Assembly: GCA_934569425.1 (NCBI GenBank)
Contig: CAKTKM010000045.1
Coordinates: 1-10,514, forward strand
Direction of reading: 5' to 3'
DNA: 10,514 nt
Source: an uncultured Oscillospiraceae bacterium
GTDB taxonomy: Bacteria > Bacillota > Clostridia > Oscillospirales > Oscillospiraceae
How positions within the stretch are numbered: position 1 is the first letter of the stretch; every line of letters starts with the position of its first letter. Shown here piece after piece: positions 1 through 7,671 of the stretch. A program made the position numbers and the translations under genes. Under the pieces are notes generated by a model. It had not been told where the DNA came from and made no database searches. It was given only the letters and a program-made list of their open reading frames with translations.

Positions 1-1297
1 TGAAGGCGGGCAGATCCAGATAGTCCGCCACGATGTCCAGCTTGTACTTGTTCAGCTCCGGCAGCAGGTTCTGCGCCAGAATAAGGGAGTCGATATAGGT
101 GGGGTCAAAGGGCAGTCCCACCTTTTCGCAGCCGGCGCGGATGAAGCCGATGTCGAAGGGGGCGTTGTGCGCCGCCAGCGGGCGGCCGTTCACGAACTGC
201 AGAAACGCCGTCAGCGCTTCCTTGAGGGAGGGGGCATCCGACAGCATGGCGTCGGTGATGCCGGTCAGGCCGATGATCTCCGGCGTCAGGCGGCGCTGGG
301 GATTGACAAAGGTCTGGAACGTGTCGGTGATCCGGCCGTTTTTCAGCACCACGGCGCCGATCTCGGTGATGGCCTCGGTGGTGACCTTCAGGCCGGTGGT
401 CTCGATGTCGAAGCAGACGATCTCGTCGTCAAAGAGCTGATCCTGCCAGCCGTGGACAGCCACCCGGTCGTCCAGATTGTTGACGAAGTAGCCCTCGATG
501 CCGTAGAGGATCTTGATCTTGCCCTTGGCGGTGTGCCACGCGTCGGGGAAAGACTGGGCAACGCCGTGGTCGGTGATGGCGATGGCGGGATGCCCCCAGT
601 CGATCGCCTGCCGGATGACGGAGGCGGTGTCCGTCAGGGCGTCCATGTTGGACATGCGGGTGTGGAGATGCAGCTCCACCCGCTTTTCGGGGTTGGTGTC
701 CTTGCGTCCCTCGTGGCCGATCTTGGTGATGCTGAGAGGGCGCAGCTGGATGTCCTTGCCGTCCCGGGTCAGCTCCACCATGCCCTGCACCCGGAGCCAC
801 ATGCCCTCCTTGATCTGCCCCTCCAGCGGTTTGGCCTCGGCCTCCTCCATGTATTTGCGGACGGAGACGCTGCCGTGATAGTCGGTCATATCAAAGTTCA
901 GGCACCACAGCCCCGGGCGGCGGGTCTCATACAGCTCCGCGGCGAAGACCTTGCCCTCCAGCACGACAGCGCCCATTTTGGGGTTCAGATCCACCATGGG
1001 GATGGCCTTGCCCTTGACGGGCTTGCCCATCAGTACCTCTTTGGCCTTTTTGCCGGGCTGGACGGTGCGGGTCACGATCCGCAGCTGGCGCAGATCGTAC
1101 TCCTGCATCAAAAGCTGGCGCACCGCCTCCACCGCTGCTTCCGGCAGCGCCTCGCCGGTCTGGATCTCCAGATCCATGGTTCGCTCGGCGCGGTTCAGCA
1201 CGCCGCCGGTCACCGCCGCGTCGTGGAGCAGCAGGCGCAGCTCACGAGGCGGGACAAAGCGGTCAAAAAAATCAAAAAACGGGAGTTTTTCCGTCAT
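1..1297 (-). CDS. polC: DNA polymerase III alpha subunit, PolC type (N-terminal 432 residues, cut by window edge)
   Basis: Replicative DNA polymerase of Bacillota, with a proofreading exonuclease built into the same chain. I translated the minus strand from the ATG at 1297. After an N-terminal region, residues about 105-195 look like the OB-fold part. The PHP domain begins at about residue 207 with VELHLHTRMSNMDA (H210, H212), and ITDHG follows at 241-245. The DnaQ-like exonuclease inserted in PHP begins near 293 (FDIETTGL, D297 and E299) and continues through AHNAPFD (D382). This PHP-interrupted-by-exonuclease order is diagnostic of PolC rather than DnaE. The start is firm: the ispG stop is in frame 23 codons upstream with no other start codon between, and AAAGGA lies 7 bases before the ATG. 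The rest of PHP, the palm, fingers and thumb lie beyond base 1. It is the last visible gene of the operon, 66 bases after ispG with no terminator between. Confidence 0.97.
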   Translation of the reverse strand, partial: MTEKLPFFDFFDRFVPPRELRLLLHDAAVTGGVLNRAERTMDLEIQTGEALPEAAVEAVRQLLMQEYDLRQLRIVTRTVQPGKKAKEVLMGKPVKGKAIPMVDLNPKMGAVVLEGKVFAAELYETRRPGLWCLNFDMTDYHGSVSVRKYMEEAEAKPLEGQIKEGMWLRVQGMVELTRDGKDIQLRPLSITKIGHEGRKDTNPEKRVELHLHTRMSNMDALTDTASVIRQAIDWGHPAIAITDHGVAQSFPDAWHTAKGKIKILYGIEGYFVNNLDDRVAVHGWQDQLFDDEIVCFDIETTGLKVTTEAITEIGAVVLKNGRITDTFQTFVNPQRRLTPEIIGLTGITDAMLSDAPSLKEALTAFLQFVNGRPLAAHNAPFDIGFIRAGCEKVGLPFDPTYIDSLILAQNLLPELNKYKLDIVADYLDLPAF

Positions 1298-1363
1298 AAT
1301 ATCGTCCTTTTCCTCTGTGTAGGTGAGAGTGGTTTCAAAGAAAGGGCAGGCACCGCGGCGGGC

Positions 1364-2401
1364 TTACAGGTTTTCGATCTCCGCCATCAGGGCGTCCACC
1401 AGCTTGTCCTGCGGCACCTTGCGGAGGATCTCGCCCTTGCGGAACAGCAGACCCTCGCCATCGCCGCCGGCAATGCCCACGTCGGCGCAGCGCGCCTCGC
1501 CGGGGCCGTTGACGGCGCAGCCCATCACCGCCACGGTAATGGGCTTGGTGCAGTCCCGGAGACGGCGCTCCACCTCCCGGGCAATGGGGATCATATCGTA
1601 TTTCGTCCTGCCGCAGGTGGGGCAGGAGATCAGGTCGGGGCCGGTTTTCCGGATGCCCGCCGCCTGCAGGATCCGCCTGGCGGCGGCCACCTCCTCCGCC
1701 GGGTCGGCGGTGAGGCTGACGCGGATGGTGTCGCCGATGCCCTGACACAGCAGTCCGCCGATGCCGATGGCGGATTTCAGCACGCCCATCTCCGGCGTGC
1801 CGGCCTCGGTGACGCCGAGGTGCAGGGGGTAGTCCGTCTGCCGGGACAGCAGGGTATAGGCCGCCATATTGGTGGGGACATGGGAGCATTTCACCGACAG
1901 GCAGATGTCGTCAAAGCCGCAGTCGTTCAGCAGCCGGACGTGTCCCATGGCGCTGTCCGCCAGCGCCTGCGCCGTGACGCCGCCGTACTTCTGCAGAAGA
2001 TCTTTTTCCAGCGAGCCGCCGTTGACGCCGATGCGGATGGGGATATGATGGTCGCGGCAGGCCTCCGCCACGGCCTTTACCCGGTCGCGGGAGCCGATGT
2101 TGCCGGGGTTGATGCGGATCTTGTCCACCCCCTCGGCGGCGCAGCGGAGGGCAAGGCGGTAGTCGAAGTGGATGTCCGCCACCAGCGGGATGTGGATGGC
2201 CTTTTTGATCTGCCCGACGGCGGCCGCCGCTTCCATGGTGGGGACCGCCACGCGGATGATCTGGCAGCCCAGCTGCTCCAGACGCAGGATCTGCGCCACG
2301 GTGGCGGCTACGTCCTCGGTGGCGGTGCTGCACATGGATTGGATGGTCACCGCCGCGCCGCCCCCGATGGGGACGCCGCCCACATACAATTGTTTGCTCA
2401 T
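1364..2401 (-). CDS. ispG: 4-hydroxy-3-methylbut-2-en-1-yl diphosphate synthase (GcpE/IspG)
   Basis: Penultimate enzyme of the MEP isoprenoid pathway. It reductively converts MEcPP to HMBPP using a [4Fe-4S] cluster. The 345-residue product has the short two-domain bacterial layout. The N-terminal TIM-barrel part carries VPTMEAA, LVADIHFDYRLAL, KIRINPGNIG and IRIGVNGGSLE. The C-terminal cluster domain has CPTCGRT (C260, C263) and MGCAVNGPGE (C295, with the cluster-binding glutamate E302), so all expected ligands are present. I chose the ATG at 2401 because GGGAGGTG sits 5 bases upstream; an in-frame ATG 13 codons earlier would overlap rseP and lacks family homology. The start lies 16 bases after the rseP stop, so the ribosome binding site fills the gap. 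dxr in the same operon supplies an earlier step of the pathway. Confidence 0.97.
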   Translation of the reverse strand: MSKQLYVGGVPIGGGAAVTIQSMCSTATEDVAATVAQILRLEQLGCQIIRVAVPTMEAAAAVGQIKKAIHIPLVADIHFDYRLALRCAAEGVDKIRINPGNIGSRDRVKAVAEACRDHHIPIRIGVNGGSLEKDLLQKYGGVTAQALADSAMGHVRLLNDCGFDDICLSVKCSHVPTNMAAYTLLSRQTDYPLHLGVTEAGTPEMGVLKSAIGIGGLLCQGIGDTIRVSLTADPAEEVAAARRILQAAGIRKTGPDLISCPTCGRTKYDMIPIAREVERRLRDCTKPITVAVMGCAVNGPGEARCADVGIAGGDGEGLLFRKGEILRKVPQDKLVDALMAEIENL

Positions 2402-2417
2402 GGGACACCTCCCTGCG

Positions 2418-3485
2418 TCAGGTAAAGAGCTTCCACACATCGCTGAAGGTGACCAGCGCCATCAGCGCCAGCAGCAGCACAAGACCGGCGAAGTGGATAT
2501 AGTTTTCGTATTTCAGGGGGATCTGCTTTTTGATGAGCGCCATGGACAGGGTGTTTACCACAAGGAAGAACACCTTGCCGCCGTCCAGCGCGGGGAGGGG
2601 CAACAGGTTCATTACCGCAAGGTTCACGGCGATGAGAGCGGCCAGATAGGCGATGTTCTCCGCCGCGTCACGGGCGGTAGCGGAGGATTCGCCCACCTGC
2701 GTGACGGTGGAGACGATGCCCACGGGGCCGCTGAGATCCTTGAGACCCGCCTCGCCGGTGAAGAGCATTTTCAGACTGAGCCGCACCAGACGCACAAAGT
2801 CCAGCGAGTTGTTCCACGCGGCGCTCAGCCGGTCGCCCCAACCGGCCTCCTTCACGCCGAAGTACATGCCGTAGCCGGTGTAGGCGCTGCCATTCTGATC
2901 CAGATACTCCCGCCGCTCCATGGGGAAGTCCGTCAGGGTGACCTTTTCCCCATCGCGGCGCACCACAAGGTCAAAGATGCCGTCGCTGTTCAGCCGCATG
3001 AGAAGGCTCACGTCGGAGTACATATACACCCGCTCGCCGTCGATGCTCAGCAGCTTGTCACCCACCTGAAGGCCGGTTTCGCTTTGCAGGGGGCAGCCGT
3101 CAGCAAAGCCGGTGATGGTGGGGTCATAAAAGCCCTGCGCGCCGCTGTAGAGCAGCAGCAGGATGAAAAGGCCGGTGAGAAAATTCATGGCGGCACCGGC
3201 CACGAAGATCAGCAGCTTTTTCCAGAAGCCCTGCCGGTAGAGGGCATGGGGGTCGTCCGAGTCCTCCTCCTCGCCCTCCATGGCGCAGAAGCCGCCGCAG
3301 GGGATGGCGCGGAGGGCATAGAGCGTCTCGCCCCGCTGCGTTTTCCACAGGACGGGTCCCATGCCGATGGAGAATTCGTTGACGGTCACGCCGCAGGCCT
3401 TGGCCGCCAGAAAGTGACCCAGCTCGTGCAGGGCGATGAGAAGGCCGAAAATGAAGACGGCCACGATGATATAGACAATGGTCAT
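2418..3485 (-). CDS. rseP: RIP metalloprotease RseP (site-2 protease family, M50)
   Basis: Membrane-embedded zinc protease that cleaves substrates such as anti-sigma factors and signal-peptide remnants within the membrane. The 355-residue protein has HELGH at 20-24 in the first membrane helix and GAAMNFLTG at 97-105. A single PDZ-like region follows at about 120-200 (GLQVGDKLLSIDGERV). SGPVGI is at 252-257, and the third zinc-ligand motif NLLPLPALDGG is at 293-303, with a final helix at about 331-347. One PDZ rather than the two of proteobacterial RseP is normal for Gram-positive RasP-like members. The ATG at 3485 follows AAAGGA, 14 bases beyond the dxr stop, and puts HELGH at the expected depth; the open frame continues upstream only inside dxr. 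Its substrate here is unknown. The symbol rasP is used for the Bacillus homologue. Confidence 0.96.
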   Translation of the reverse strand: MTIVYIIVAVFIFGLLIALHELGHFLAAKACGVTVNEFSIGMGPVLWKTQRGETLYALRAIPCGGFCAMEGEEEDSDDPHALYRQGFWKKLLIFVAGAAMNFLTGLFILLLLYSGAQGFYDPTITGFADGCPLQSETGLQVGDKLLSIDGERVYMYSDVSLLMRLNSDGIFDLVVRRDGEKVTLTDFPMERREYLDQNGSAYTGYGMYFGVKEAGWGDRLSAAWNNSLDFVRLVRLSLKMLFTGEAGLKDLSGPVGIVSTVTQVGESSATARDAAENIAYLAALIAVNLAVMNLLPLPALDGGKVFFLVVNTLSMALIKKQIPLKYENYIHFAGLVLLLALMALVTFSDVWKLFT

Positions 3486-3499
3486 AGCGTTCGTTCCTT

Positions 3500-4651
3500 T
3501 TATCGTGACAGTACCGCCCGCGCCGCTTGGCGCGCCAGACGGTCTGCTTCCAGTATATCCGCAAGGCTTGGGCGGTATTTCACCGTTACGCGCTCCAACG
3601 CCGCCTCCACTGTGCGGTGGATGCCGTGGAAGCCGGTCTCGCGGCGCAGAAACGCCTGCACCGCCTCCTCGTTGGCGGCGTTGAGAATGGCGCAGGCAGT
3701 GCCGCCGGCGGCGGCGCACTGACGGGCGAGGGCGTAGCAGCGGAAGGCGGTCCCGTCAATGGGGGCGAAGGTCAGCGCGCCGCAGGAGAGCAGATCCAGC
3801 GGTGCGTCCGGCGAGGGGGCGCGCTCCGGCCACGTCATCGCGTAGCGGATGGGCAGCTTCATGTCCGGCGTACCCAGCTGCGCCAGCAGGGCGCCGTCCT
3901 GGAATTCCACCAGCGAGTGAATAACGCTCTGGCGGTGGATCACCGCGTCCACCTGAGAGAGGGGCAGACCGTACAGGCGCATGGCCTCAATGACCTCCAG
4001 TCCCTTGTTCATCAGCGTGGCGGAGTCCACGGTGATCTTGGCGCCCATGTGCCAGTTGGGGTGCCGCAGGGCGTCGGCGGGGGTCATGTCCGCCAGCTCG
4101 TCGTAGGTTTTGCCGAAGAAGGGGCCGCCGGAGCAGGTGAGGATCAGCCGTTTGATCTCGCCGGGGCGGGCGCAGCCCTGAAGACACTGGAAGACGGCGG
4201 AGTGTTCGCTGTCCACGGGGACAATGTCCGCGCCGTATTGGCGGGCGGCGGACATCACCAGCTCGCCGGCGCACACCAGCGTCTCCTTGTTGGCAAGGGC
4301 GATGCGCCGTCCCAGACGGATGGCGGCCAGCGTAGGCGCCAGTCCCACGCTGCCCACCACGGCGGTGACAACGGTGTCGGCCTCTTCGGCCTGCGCCGCG
4401 GCCAGCAGTCCCTCCGCGCCGGAGAGGACTTCAATGTCCGTTCCCGCAAGGCGGCGGCGCAGCTCCGCCGCGGCGCCGGCGTCATAAAGCACCGCAAGGC
4501 GCGGGCTGAACTCCCGCGCCTGCGCTTCCAACAGGTCAACGCTGCTGCCGGCGGCCAGCGCGGCCACCCGCAGCTTCAATTCCCGGGCAACATCCAGCGT
4601 CTGCCGCCCGATGGAGCCGGTGCTGCCCAGCAGGGCAATGGTTCTGGTCAT
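3500..4651 (-). CDS. dxr: 1-deoxy-D-xylulose 5-phosphate reductoisomerase
   Basis: First committed step of the MEP pathway: NADPH-dependent conversion of DXP to MEP, the target of fosmidomycin. The 383-residue protein starts with the NADPH-binding GSTGSIG loop (9-15). It then has ANKETLV (120-126), the metal ligands D147 and E149 in PVDSEHSA, and TCSGGPF (172-178) next to the flexible substrate loop. HPNWHMGAKITVDSATLMNKGLE follows (198-219, with N215, K216 and E219), and the C-terminal helical region includes AILNAANEEAV. Length and motifs are complete. The ATG at 4651 has GAGGG 7 bases upstream, overlapping the cdsA stop 10 bases away, so translation is probably coupled. The same gene pair dxr-rseP is widely conserved in Bacillota. 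Confidence 0.98.
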   Translation of the reverse strand: MTRTIALLGSTGSIGRQTLDVARELKLRVAALAAGSSVDLLEAQAREFSPRLAVLYDAGAAAELRRRLAGTDIEVLSGAEGLLAAAQAEEADTVVTAVVGSVGLAPTLAAIRLGRRIALANKETLVCAGELVMSAARQYGADIVPVDSEHSAVFQCLQGCARPGEIKRLILTCSGGPFFGKTYDELADMTPADALRHPNWHMGAKITVDSATLMNKGLEVIEAMRLYGLPLSQVDAVIHRQSVIHSLVEFQDGALLAQLGTPDMKLPIRYAMTWPERAPSPDAPLDLLSCGALTFAPIDGTAFRCYALARQCAAAGGTACAILNAANEEAVQAFLRRETGFHGIHRTVEAALERVTVKYRPSLADILEADRLARQAARAVLSR

Positions 4652-4661
4652 GGCAGCGCCC

Positions 4662-5495
4662 TCAGTACAGCGTCACGGCGCTGACGATGAGCCATACCAG
4701 CGGCGAAGCGAAGATGACGCTGTCGAACCGATCCAGCACGCCGCCGTGACCGGGCAGAAGGCGGCCGTAGTCCTTGACACCGCACTCCCGCTTGATGGCG
4801 GAGAAGCTGAGATCACCCAGCTGTCCCATGGCCGCGCCCGCAAGGCCCAGCAGCAGGCACCAGCCGATGCTCAGCTGTACCTCGGTCACAAGGAAGAAGA
4901 TGATGCGGAAGAGGATCATGCCCAGCATACCGCCCAGAAGACCGCCCACGGCGCCCTCCACCGTCTTTTTGGGGCTGACCCGGGGGGCAAGCTTATGCCG
5001 TCCCATGGCCATGCCGGCGAACAGCGCCGCCGAGTCGGAGCAGAAGGCCGCCACCAGCGGGATCATCACCATGCCGCCGCCGTGGGGCAGAAGGCGCAGT
5101 GCCATCAGGCAGCTGAAGGCCATGGGGATGGCGATACCGGAGACGAGGATGGCGCACACGTCCCGGAAGGCGAGGGCGCGGGGGGTGCCGTACTCCACCA
5201 CCACGCAGACGAACAGCAGCACCAGCCATGCCGCCAGCAGCCACGTCATCCAGGACGCGGCGGCGTTGGCGATGCCGCTCAGATAGGTGCGCAGCACCAC
5301 GGTGACGCCCATGACGGCGCCCATGCCCCACCAGCGGCGGGTGATGTCCCTGGTGCAGGCGGCGGAGAGCAGCTCGTGGGATGCCACGGCGCACAGGGCG
5401 CACAGCAGCAGCGCCGTGGCCCAGTCCGGCGCGATGATAAAGACAAACAGCAGCAGCGGGATCCCCACCACCGCCACGAGAATTCGTTGTAACAT
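4662..5495 (-). CDS. cdsA: phosphatidate cytidylyltransferase (CDP-diacylglycerol synthase)
   Basis: Integral membrane enzyme that activates phosphatidic acid with CTP to give CDP-diacylglycerol, the precursor of all bacterial phospholipids. The 277-residue protein has about eight hydrophobic segments, the first at residues 5-22. The family core is present: FCSDSAALFAGMAMGR (151-166), SPKKTVEG (174-181), GDLSFSAIKR (227-236) and the C-terminal signature KDYG...LPGHGGVLDRFDS (241-259), which holds the metal-binding aspartates. The ATG at 5495 is preceded by AAGGAG at 5 bases. It lies 13 bases after the uppS stop. The cytoplasmic N-terminal region is short, as usual for Gram-positive members. 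Confidence 0.97.
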   Translation of the reverse strand: MLQRILVAVVGIPLLLFVFIIAPDWATALLLCALCAVASHELLSAACTRDITRRWWGMGAVMGVTVVLRTYLSGIANAAASWMTWLLAAWLVLLFVCVVVEYGTPRALAFRDVCAILVSGIAIPMAFSCLMALRLLPHGGGMVMIPLVAAFCSDSAALFAGMAMGRHKLAPRVSPKKTVEGAVGGLLGGMLGMILFRIIFFLVTEVQLSIGWCLLLGLAGAAMGQLGDLSFSAIKRECGVKDYGRLLPGHGGVLDRFDSVIFASPLVWLIVSAVTLY

Positions 5496-5508
5496 AGTGA
5501 CTCCTTGC

Positions 5509-6237
5509 TTACTTCACCCCGCCGAATCGTCTGTCGCGGTGCTGGTAGTCGATGATGGCCTGATCCAGATCGCTGCGCTGGAAGTCCGGCCAGAGGGTGT
5601 CGCAGAAATAGAATTCGCTGTAGGCGCACTGCCAGAGAAGAAAATTGCTTAGCCGCAGTTCGCCGCTGGGGCGGATGATCAGGTCGGGATCGGGGATGTC
5701 CGCGGAATACAGGTGCTTCCGGAAGTTCTCCTCCGTCCAGTCCTCGCCGCTCTCGGCACAGGCTCTGGCGGCACGCAGTATCTCGTCCCGCCCGCCGTAG
5801 TTCAGGCAAATGTTGGCCTGAAAGCCCTGATAATGGGTGGAGATGGCGTCAGTCTCCGCCACCATCTGCTGCAGCCTGGGGGACAGCGCCGTGGTGTCGC
5901 CCAGCACCTTCAGGCGGAGGTGGTCCCGCTCCATGGTGTCGATGGCCTCCTGCAGATACTGCTCCAGCAGGCGCATCAGGGTGTCTACCTCGTCTCTGGG
6001 ACGCTTCCAGTTTTCGGTGGAGAAGGCGAAAATGGTCAGGTATGGGATGCCCAGCTCCTGACAATAGGTGGCGATGTCGCGGAAGACCTCCGCGCCTACC
6101 TTATGGCCGGCAGTGCGCGGAAGCCCACGCTTCTTTGCCCAACGACCGTTGCCGTCCATAATGATCGCGATATGACGGGGCAGGCGGCTCATGTCCACCT
6201 GCCCCGCCGTTGCATGTTGTTTCCGGAACAGGGACAT
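5509..6237 (-). CDS. uppS: isoprenyl transferase (undecaprenyl diphosphate synthase)
   Basis: Cis-prenyltransferase that extends farnesyl-PP with isopentenyl-PP to C55, the lipid carrier for peptidoglycan and wall polymers; it consumes the product of the MEP pathway (dxr and ispG downstream). Conserved regions are HIAIIMDGNGRWA (22-34, catalytic D28), TIFAFSTENWKRP (68-80), NICLNYGGRDEI (142-153) and DLIIRPSGELRLSNFLLWQ (185-203). The length of 242 is normal. Start choice is uncertain. The ATG at 6237 overlaps the frr stop by one base (TGATG), which favours coupled reinitiation. A second ATG at 6192, giving a product that begins MSRLPRHIAIIMDGNG, also has a purine-rich AGGTGG just before it. 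Both keep the catalytic domain intact. Confidence 0.97.
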   Translation of the reverse strand: MSLFRKQHATAGQVDMSRLPRHIAIIMDGNGRWAKKRGLPRTAGHKVGAEVFRDIATYCQELGIPYLTIFAFSTENWKRPRDEVDTLMRLLEQYLQEAIDTMERDHLRLKVLGDTTALSPRLQQMVAETDAISTHYQGFQANICLNYGGRDEILRAARACAESGEDWTEENFRKHLYSADIPDPDLIIRPSGELRLSNFLLWQCAYSEFYFCDTLWPDFQRSDLDQAIIDYQHRDRRFGGVK

Positions 6238-6794
6238 CAGACGGACATCAGTTCCTTTTCCTTGTTTTCCAGCAGCTTATCCAGTTCCTTGCAGCTGTCG
6301 TCGGTCATTTTCTGCAGGTCCTTTTCCGCCAGCTTCAGCTCGTCCTCGGTGATCTCGGAGGCCTTCTGCTGCTTTTTGAAGTTCTCCATGGCATCGCGGC
6401 GGATGTTGCGGACGGCCACCTTGCCGCCCTCGGTATACTTGCGGATCTGCTTGACCAGATCCTTACGGCGCTCCTCCGTCAGCTGGGGGAAGGACAGGCG
6501 GATGGCCTTGCCGTCATTCTGGGGATTGATGCCCAGATCGGACTCCTGAATGGCCTTTTCGATGCCCTTCAGGGCATTGGCGTCCCAGGGGGTGATCAGC
6601 AGGGTGCGGGGATCGGGAGAACCGATGGACGCGATCTGCTGGATGGGGGTGGGGGTGCCGTAATAGTCCACGTTGATGCGGTTGAGCACGGAGGCGTTGG
6701 CGCGGCCGGCGCGGACGGCGGCAAAATCGTTGGCCACGGACTCGATGCTCTTCTTCATCTTTTCTTCGTAGATCTTGTATTCATCCTTCAACAT
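6237..6794 (-). CDS. frr: ribosome recycling factor
   Basis: Splits post-termination ribosomes together with EF-G. With the ATG at 6794 the product is 185 residues, the canonical RRF length. It has the family hallmarks RAGRANASVLNRINVDYYG, PTPIQQIASI, LLITPWDANAL and PQNDGKAIRLSFPQLTEERRKDLVKQ, plus a charged C-terminal helix of domain I. An in-frame TTG at 6803 would add three residues, but it lies only one base after the AAGGAGG ribosome binding site and is too close to be used. That site lies inside the last codons of pyrH and is 10 bases from the ATG. The gene starts 5 bases after the pyrH stop and overlaps uppS by one base. Confidence 0.97.
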   Translation of the reverse strand: MLKDEYKIYEEKMKKSIESVANDFAAVRAGRANASVLNRINVDYYGTPTPIQQIASIGSPDPRTLLITPWDANALKGIEKAIQESDLGINPQNDGKAIRLSFPQLTEERRKDLVKQIRKYTEGGKVAVRNIRRDAMENFKKQQKASEITEDELKLAEKDLQKMTDDSCKELDKLLENKEKELMSV

Positions 6795-6799
6795 TTCTT

Positions 6800-7519
6800 T
6801 CAATCCTCCTTGACGATGGTTCCAATTTTTTCACCGCGCACGGCGCGGACGATGTTATAGGGATCCTTCAGGGCGAAGACCAGCACGGGGATGTGGTTGT
6901 CCATGGACATGCTGGTGGCGGTGGAGTCCATGACAGCCAGATGGCGCTTGAGCACCTCGTCGTAGGTGATGGCGTCGAATTTCACCGCATCGGCGTTGGT
7001 GGCGGGGTCGGAATCGTACACGCCGTCGATGTTCTTGGCCAGCAGGATCACGTCGGCGCCGATCTCGGCGGCGCGCAGCACCGCGGCGGTATCAGTGGAG
7101 AAATAGGGGTTGCCGGTGCCGCAGCCGAAGATGACCACCCGGCCCTTCTCCAGATGGCGGATGGCGCGGGCGCGGATGTAAGGCTCCGCCACGGCGCGGA
7201 TCTCCAGCGAGGTCATGACCCGCACGTCCACGCCCTTCTGCTCCAGCACGTCGGCCATGGCCATGCAGTTCATGGCGGTAGCCAGCATGCCCATATGGTC
7301 GGCGCGGGAACGCTCGATGTAGCCCTCGCCGTTTTTCACGCCGCGCCAGAAGTTGCCGCCGCCGATGACCACGCCGACCTCCACGCCCATGTCGCGGCAG
7401 GTCTTGATGACATCGGCCACCTGACCCATCACCTGAAAGTCCAGGCCGAAGTGCTTGCCGCCGGCCAGTGCCTCGCCGCTGATCTTCAGCAGCACCCGCT
7501 TGTATTTCGGTTCGTCCAT
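6800..7519 (-). CDS. pyrH: UMP kinase
   Basis: Phosphorylates UMP to UDP with ATP, feeding pyrimidine nucleotide and UDP-sugar synthesis; bacterial members are hexamers of the amino acid kinase fold. The 239-residue sequence shows KISGEAL (12-18), GGGNFWRG (53-60), ADHMGMLAT (73-81), [13 protein letters not shown] (134-146) and [13 protein letters not shown] (196-208). All are typical and complete. The ATG at 7519 has AGGAG 8 bases upstream. It is the first gene of the visible minus-strand operon and is divergent from the hydrolase gene at 7672. In many Bacillota rpsB and tsf lie just upstream of pyrH; here they do not. Confidence 0.98.
   Translation of the reverse strand: MDEPKYKRVLLKISGEALAGGKHFGLDFQVMGQVADVIKTCRDMGVEVGVVIGGGNFWRGVKNGEGYIERSRADHMGMLATAMNCMAMADVLEQKGVDVRVMTSLEIRAVAEPYIRARAIRHLEKGRVVIFGCGTGNPYFSTDTAAVLRAAEIGADVILLAKNIDGVYDSDPATNADAVKFDAITYDEVLKRHLAVMDSTATSMSMDNHIPVLVFALKDPYNIVRAVRGEKIGTIVKED
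6805..6811 (-). promoter_or_regulatory. ribosome binding site of frr inside the pyrH 3' end
   Basis: A perfect AAGGAGG on the minus strand is formed by the last pyrH codons (Lys-Glu-Asp). It stands 10 bases before the frr ATG at 6794 and only 1 base before the in-frame TTG at 6803, so it decides the start in favour of the ATG. Confidence 0.85.
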
Positions 7520-7557
7520 GTGTCACGCTCCTATATTTTATTTTTACATTCCCTGTT

Positions 7558-7563
7558 ATTTTA
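7558..7563 (-). promoter_or_regulatory. possible -10 element of the pyrH operon
   Basis: The minus strand reads TAAAAT (5 of 6 to TATAAT), about 40 bases before the pyrH start, in an AT-rich stretch that stands out from its surroundings. No good -35 lies 16-18 bases upstream. This is the best candidate in the divergent gap but it is weak. Confidence 0.35.
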
Positions 7564-7617
7564 CCTTATTTCTTCCCGTTTGCATAGAGGGAAAATCAAA
7601 ATTTTGCGGAATGTTTC

Positions 7618-7646
7618 TTGCGGCGCGGGAGAAAAGCTGGTATACT
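7618..7646 (+). promoter_or_regulatory. sigma-A-type promoter of the metallo-hydrolase gene
   Basis: TTGCGG (7618-7623), a 17-base spacer, then TATACT (7641-7646, 5 of 6) preceded by TGG, i.e. an extended -10. Transcription would begin near 7653, leaving a leader of about 20 bases that holds the AAGGATGTG ribosome binding site. Confidence 0.65.
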
Positions 7647-7671
7647 GCGGGAAAGAAAGGATGTGAGCGCC

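Noticed and set aside
1298..1363. Possible terminator or promoter between ispG and polC
   Set aside because: No stem followed by a T-run, and the only -35-like TTGAAA lacks a -10 at proper distance; the two genes look co-transcribed.
167..2425. Very long plus-strand open frame (752 codons) opposite polC and ispG
   Set aside because: It is antisense to two well-recognised genes; its composition (rich in His, Gln, Asp, Gly, Ala) is typical of a mirror frame in GC-rich DNA, and it crosses the ispG-polC gap without any motif.
2172..4684. Long plus-strand frames opposite rseP and dxr
   Set aside because: Shadows of real minus-strand genes with full motif sets; no ribosome binding site or recognisable domain.
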